Shown: one piece after another, positions 6,475 through 9,644 of the stretch
How the letters are laid out: the number at the start of each line of letters is the position of its first letter
Numbering within the stretch: the stretch's first letter is position 1
Assembly: GCA_913060845.1 (NCBI GenBank)
Contig: CAJXVF010000044.1
Location: 1 to 9,644 of the forward strand
Source: an uncultured Alphaproteobacteria bacterium
GTDB lineage: Bacteria > Pseudomonadota > Alphaproteobacteria > Bin95
DNA: 9,644 nt
Reading direction: 5' to 3'
Program-made: the position numbers and the translations under genes
The notes under the pieces: generated by a model
What the model was told of the DNA's origin: nothing
The model's input: the letters and a program-made list of their open reading frames with translations, nothing else
Database searches by the model: none

Positions 6475-7965
6475 ATGAAGACATTGCTCGCCATCGACGC
6501 TGGCACAACATCAACCCGCGCCCTCGCTTTTGACCTAATCGGCACGATTATCGGTGAGAGCCAGCGTGAATTCACGCAAATCTACCCGCAACCGGGCTGG
6601 GTCGAGCACGACGCTGAGGAAATCTGGCTGGAAACACAACATTGTATCCGCGCTGTGCTCGCCAGTTTGGGGCAACAGCCGGTCGCAATTGGACTGACCA
6701 ACCAACGGGAAACCGCGGTGATTTGGGAGCGCGCAACGGGCCGCCCTATCGCCAACGCAATCGTCTGGCAGGACAGACGTACCGCAAGCCAATGTCGCAG
6801 CCTCGCCAAAGCGGGCCATGAGACGGAAGTGACTGAAAAAACCGGCCTGGTGCTGGACCCCTATTTTTCCGCGACAAAGATTGCCTGGATTCTGGACAAC
6901 ACACCGGGAGCCCGCGCCAAGGCTGATGCTGGAGATCTGGCGTTCGGCACAATTGATAGCTGGTTGCTTTGGCAACTGACGGCAGGTGGCGTCCATGCAA
7001 CGGACGCGACGAACGCCGCGCGGACATCCCTCTTCAACATCCGCGAAGGGCGTTGGGATGATGCGCTTTGCAAGATATTCAACGTGCCAATGGGAATGCT
7101 GCCAGAGGTTCGCGACAGCGCTGGAGACTTTGGCCGGACGGCCAAGGCTGCGATTGGCACCGAGTTACCAATTCTTGGCATCGCCGGCGATCAGCAGGCA
7201 GCAACCGTTGGCCAGGTCTGCTTTGCTCCCGGTGATGTGAAAAGCACCTATGGCACCGGCTGCTTTGCGTTGGTGAACACTGGAAAGACGCTTCAAGCGA
7301 GCCAAAACCGGCTACTCGGCACAATCGCCTACAGAATCAACGGTGAGACGACTTATGCGCTGGAGGGCTCAATATTTGCTGCGGGCGCTACCGTCCAATG
7401 GCTGCGCGATGGCCTGAAGGTTGTCCGGTCAGCACTGGAAGCCGAAGCCATGACGAAATCACTCGCGAGCAATCAAGGTGTGTACATGGTTCCAGCATTC
7501 GCTGGCCTCGGCGCGCCCTGGTGGGACGCAGAAGCCCGGGGGGCCATCTTTGGCCTAACGCGCGATACTGGCCCAGAGCAGCTCGCGCGCGCCGCATTGG
7601 AAGCTGTTGGCTATCAAACAGCAGACCTGCTTGATGCCATCGGCGCTGACGGCGCGAAAGTCACGGCTCTCCGAGCAGATGGTGGGGTGACGCGCAATGA
7701 CTGGGCGATGCAGTTTCTGAGCGACATCCTAGCGATCCCCGTAGAGCGCCCGAAAGTGACTGAGACCACGGCGTGGGGTGCAGCGATGCTTGCAGGCCTT
7801 GCTGCTGGCGCGTTTGAAAGCCTTGAGGATGCAGGCCAACGATGGCGCGCCGACCGCCGCTTCGAGCCGAAGATGGATGAAGCGGACCGTATTCGCCTCC
7901 TAGCCGGGTGGCGCGATGCGCTGGAACGCACGCTGACAGATGCTGCCGTTCGCAAGCCTGATTAG
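6475..7965 (+). CDS. glpK: Glycerol kinase
   Basis: This 496-residue cytosolic enzyme of the FGGY kinase family phosphorylates glycerol with ATP to sn-glycerol 3-phosphate. The phosphate-binding DAGTTSTR lies near residues 8-15. Glycerol-contact residues known from the E. coli enzyme are kept: R78-E79 in TNQRET, W98 in IVWQDRR, Y130 in LDPYFS and the catalytic base D239 in GIAGDQQAA. The first FGGY signature ([11 protein letters not shown]) and later [17 protein letters not shown] and RADGGV segments are typical, and length is normal. The E. coli allosteric Arg236 position in GGTRIP is Glu here (GTELP, E230), and the C-terminal IIA-Glc contact segment is not recognisable, so FBP and PTS control seen in enterics are probably absent (inference). 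No glpF, glpD or glpR lies nearby. The gene converges on the EthD gene, with stop codons overlapping. Confidence 0.96.
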   Translation: MKTLLAIDAGTTSTRALAFDLIGTIIGESQREFTQIYPQPGWVEHDAEEIWLETQHCIRAVLASLGQQPVAIGLTNQRETAVIWERATGRPIANAIVWQDRRTASQCRSLAKAGHETEVTEKTGLVLDPYFSATKIAWILDNTPGARAKADAGDLAFGTIDSWLLWQLTAGGVHATDATNAARTSLFNIREGRWDDALCKIFNVPMGMLPEVRDSAGDFGRTAKAAIGTELPILGIAGDQQAATVGQVCFAPGDVKSTYGTGCFALVNTGKTLQASQNRLLGTIAYRINGETTYALEGSIFAAGATVQWLRDGLKVVRSALEAEAMTKSLASNQGVYMVPAFAGLGAPWWDAEARGAIFGLTRDTGPEQLARAALEAVGYQTADLLDAIGADGAKVTALRADGGVTRNDWAMQFLSDILAIPVERPKVTETTAWGAAMLAGLAAGAFESLEDAGQRWRADRRFEPKMDEADRIRLLAGWRDALERTLTDAAVRKPD

Positions 7966-8297
7966 TCGTCAATAATTATCTTCTCTTCGACGACGAATGT
8001 TTTGATGGCACCAATGAACTCTGCGCCATCTGCGAACAGGCGTTTTGCTTGATCAGACTGGATTGCTTTCTCCATTGTCTCCTCGTTGTCGTACCAGAGT
8101 TCGGCAATGCCATCGATGGCGATATCGGACCCGGCGATATCAGCGCGGCTCGCCTCTCCCACAATATGGCTTTGCACATAGCGGCGAAGCCCAGGGATGC
8201 CTCGTGCAAGCGGCCCATGGATTTCGAACCAATGACGGACGAATTCCTCGTGGGTTGTGCCGTCCTTGCGGGTCAAAAATGAAATACGCTTGATCAA
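7962..8297 (-). CDS. EthD-family dimeric alpha/beta-barrel protein (TTG start)
   Basis: This 111-residue protein has the EthD pattern: an opening strand [12 protein letters not shown], then [24 protein letters not shown] (about 17-40), where F-x-x-HW-x-x-x-HGP and PGLRRY are family hallmarks, and a closing region with E-x-W-x-D and F-x-x-x-E. EthD domains occur in small stand-alone proteins tied to degradation of ethers, aromatics or polyketide-like rings; some relatives are lactone isomerases. No ATG lies near the domain start. A TTG at 8297 with AAGGA (8305-8309) seven bases upstream gives exactly one domain and is the best start; the longer open frame would run through the divergent control region. 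Its stop codon overlaps the glpK stop codon tail to tail by 4 bp. It is divergent from the thioredoxin-fusion gene 79 bp away, which suggests shared control. Confidence 0.85.
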   Translation of the reverse strand: MIKRISFLTRKDGTTHEEFVRHWFEIHGPLARGIPGLRRYVQSHIVGEASRADIAGSDIAIDGIAELWYDNEETMEKAIQSDQAKRLFADGAEFIGAIKTFVVEEKIIIDD

Positions 8298-8304
8298 AGG
8301 GCTA

Positions 8305-8309
8305 TCCTT
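8305..8309 (-). promoter_or_regulatory. Ribosome binding site supporting the TTG start of the EthD gene
   Basis: AAGGA on the minus strand, seven bases before the TTG at 8295-8297. In the same frame there is no ATG between the divergent region and the EthD domain start, so this site decides the start. Confidence 0.65.
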
Positions 8310-8349
8310 TCGGCCATGGTTTCGGCGATCATAGGGGACAGTTCCGAAA
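8308..8349. promoter_or_regulatory. TTTCGG repeats in the EthD/thioredoxin-fusion divergent region
   Basis: TTTCGG occurs at 8308-8313 and 8320-8325, and its inverse CCGAAA at 8344-8349. Start-to-start distances are 12 and 24 bp, roughly one and two helical turns. They surround a minus-strand TATGAT (8333-8328) that could be the -10 of the EthD gene. A weak plus-strand pair GGGACA (8335-8340), 17-bp spacer, GATTAT (8358-8363) could serve the fusion gene. Regulator binding is a guess. Confidence 0.25.
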
Positions 8350-8376
8350 TACGCCCCGATTATGTGAGTGAAGCAG

Positions 8377-9644
8377 ATGCCAAACCCAACCGAAGTGCTT
8401 GCCGCTACAGGCAATGGCTTGATCGCCATTGTGAAGCGCGATTGCCCGACCTGCGAATTGGCTGGTCCCGTATTGGCGACACTGCAACAGGCCGGTCGGC
8501 TTGATGTGTATAGCCAGGATGACCCGTCTTTTCCGGAGCAAGTCTCCAAGGTCATCGACGACCGGGAACTAGCGGCCTCCTATAATTTGGATGTGGAGAT
8601 CGTTCCAACTCTGATCCGCGTCCAGGATGGCAAAGAGGCTGACCGGACCTACGGTTGGGATAGTGCGGAATGGAGCCGGGTCGCGGGCCAACCCGTCGGC
8701 GAAGGCTTACCGCCGATCCGCCCAGGCTGTGGTGCTGCCAATGTTGAACCCGCAGCCCTTCGCATGCTGAAAATTCGCCACGGTGAAACCGGCCTGAAAG
8801 CCAGGTCCGTAGCGCTTGGTGGTGAAGAAGACGATATAGAAGCGGCATTCGCACGTGATTGGTCAGACGGCCTGCCCGTCGTGCCGCCAACAGAAGCTCG
8901 CGTGCTGGCGATGCTGGAAGGAACCAGTCGGGATTCCCAAGAAGTACTTGGCATCGTGCCGCCGAACCTAGACCCTTGCACCGTCGAAAAAGCCGCCATC
9001 AATGCTGTGATGGCCGGATGCAAACCAGAATATTTCCCAGTGGTGCTAGCGGCGCTCGACGCGACGCTCGACCCAGCGTTCAACATGCATGGGGTACTGG
9101 CGACAACGATGTATGTGGGGCCAGTATTCGTGGTCAATGGCCCGATCGCTCAGCGGATCGGCATGAACGGTAAGCATAATGCGCTCGGCCAAGGCAATCG
9201 CGCGAACCTGACAATCGGGCGCGCTGTGCAGCTCATCATCCGCAATGTCGGTGGCGGGAAGCCGGGCGGCATTGACCGTGCCGCTCTCGGCAATCCTGGC
9301 AAGCTCAGCTACTGCTTTGCGGAGGATGAGGCCGGATCATTCTGGCGGCCACTCTCAACGGACTTTGGCTTCAATGAAGGCGACAACACCGTCACAGTCT
9401 TTGCAGGATACGGCCTACAGGGCGTTGTCGACCAAAAGTCCCGCGACCCAGAAAGCCTCGCTCGTTCAATCGCTGAATGCTTGAAGGCCATGAACCATCC
9501 GAAGCTTTGGCCAGCGGCGGACGCGATCCTAGTCGTTTGCCCCGAACATGAGCGCACCTTTAAGGCTGCCGGGTGGAGCAAGGCTGACCTGATGAAACGG
9601 CTGATGGACCTTATGACCGGCCCTGCGGACGCTTTGGTTCAGGG
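8377..9644 (+). CDS. Thioredoxin-like domain fused to a UGSC-associated-type conserved domain (cut by window edge)
   Basis: 422 residues are visible and the frame is still open at the window end. Residues 12-105 look like a thioredoxin fold: strand GLIAIVKRD, CPTC redox motif (23-26) before a helix, and VEIVPTLIRV (73-82) carrying the cis-proline motif VPT. A linker with RPGCGAANVEP (115-124) follows. From about 150 comes a well-ordered region with striking conserved-looking blocks: DWSDGLPVVPPTEARV (161-176), GIVPPNLDPCTVEKAAINAV (192-211), CKPEYFPVVLAA, NMHGVLATT, VVNGPIAQRIG and NRANLTIGRA. I recall similar blocks in uncharacterised proteins encoded beside UGSC-family (seleno)proteins; this is memory, not a search. 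There is no signal peptide, so it is probably cytosolic. Other cysteines are C118, C201 and C215. The ATG at 8377 has only a weak GAG upstream. Function unknown; a thiol-dependent redox enzyme or redox-regulated catabolic enzyme is possible. Confidence 0.75.
   Translation, partial: MPNPTEVLAATGNGLIAIVKRDCPTCELAGPVLATLQQAGRLDVYSQDDPSFPEQVSKVIDDRELAASYNLDVEIVPTLIRVQDGKEADRTYGWDSAEWSRVAGQPVGEGLPPIRPGCGAANVEPAALRMLKIRHGETGLKARSVALGGEEDDIEAAFARDWSDGLPVVPPTEARVLAMLEGTSRDSQEVLGIVPPNLDPCTVEKAAINAVMAGCKPEYFPVVLAALDATLDPAFNMHGVLATTMYVGPVFVVNGPIAQRIGMNGKHNALGQGNRANLTIGRAVQLIIRNVGGGKPGGIDRAALGNPGKLSYCFAEDEAGSFWRPLSTDFGFNEGDNTVTVFAGYGLQGVVDQKSRDPESLARSIAECLKAMNHPKLWPAADAILVVCPEHERTFKAAGWSKADLMKRLMDLMTGPADALVQ

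Noticed and set aside
8298..8555. N-terminal extension of the EthD protein by 86 residues
   Set aside because: It overlaps the divergent thioredoxin-fusion gene and has no domain-like sequence; the TTG with AAGGA explains the start.
8649..9137. 162-codon minus-strand open frame opposite the thioredoxin fusion
   Set aside because: Composition is Ser/Thr/Arg-rich and low in conserved motifs, and the plus strand has a coherent protein with recognised motifs; it is a shadow frame.

Overview
The window looks like chromosomal DNA of a Gram-negative proteobacterium, most likely an alphaproteobacterium. It has moderately high GC (estimated by eye), densely packed genes, a Bug-type periplasmic solute-binding protein with an export signal, and a tripartite tricarboxylate transporter. 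The taxonomic call is inference. I see no tRNA, rRNA, CRISPR array, insertion sequence or phage gene.

Left part (1-3371, minus strand): a transport and catabolism operon. It reads TctB, TctA, Bug/TctC-type binding protein, a strong intrinsic-terminator-like hairpin, then the start of an acyl-CoA dehydrogenase cut by the window edge. Together these suggest uptake of a carboxylate and its oxidation as a CoA thioester.

Middle part (3372-5603, plus strand): a 97-bp divergent control region holds a perfect 6-4-6 inverted repeat and two opposed promoter candidates with overlapping -10 boxes. It leads into a 201-residue protein made of two similar halves (dimeric alpha/beta-barrel, NIPSNAP-like) and, 33 bp later, a 14-helix DHA2-type MFS exporter. 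Importer and exporter are therefore transcribed back to back from one control region.

A 301-bp gap (5604-5904) carries a likely 37-residue single-helix membrane protein with a good ribosome binding site. It is followed by a secreted DUF192 protein (minus) and glycerol kinase glpK (plus), which are divergent. glpK converges on a small EthD-family protein, and their stop codons overlap by 4 bp. The EthD gene appears to start at TTG.

Right part (8377-9644, plus strand, cut by the edge): a large protein with an N-terminal thioredoxin-like domain (CPTC, cis-Pro VPT) joined to a conserved domain of unknown function that I associate, from memory, with UGSC-family (seleno)protein neighbourhoods. This fusion, beside EthD and near acyl-CoA dehydrogenase and transporter genes, is the best candidate here for undescribed biochemistry.
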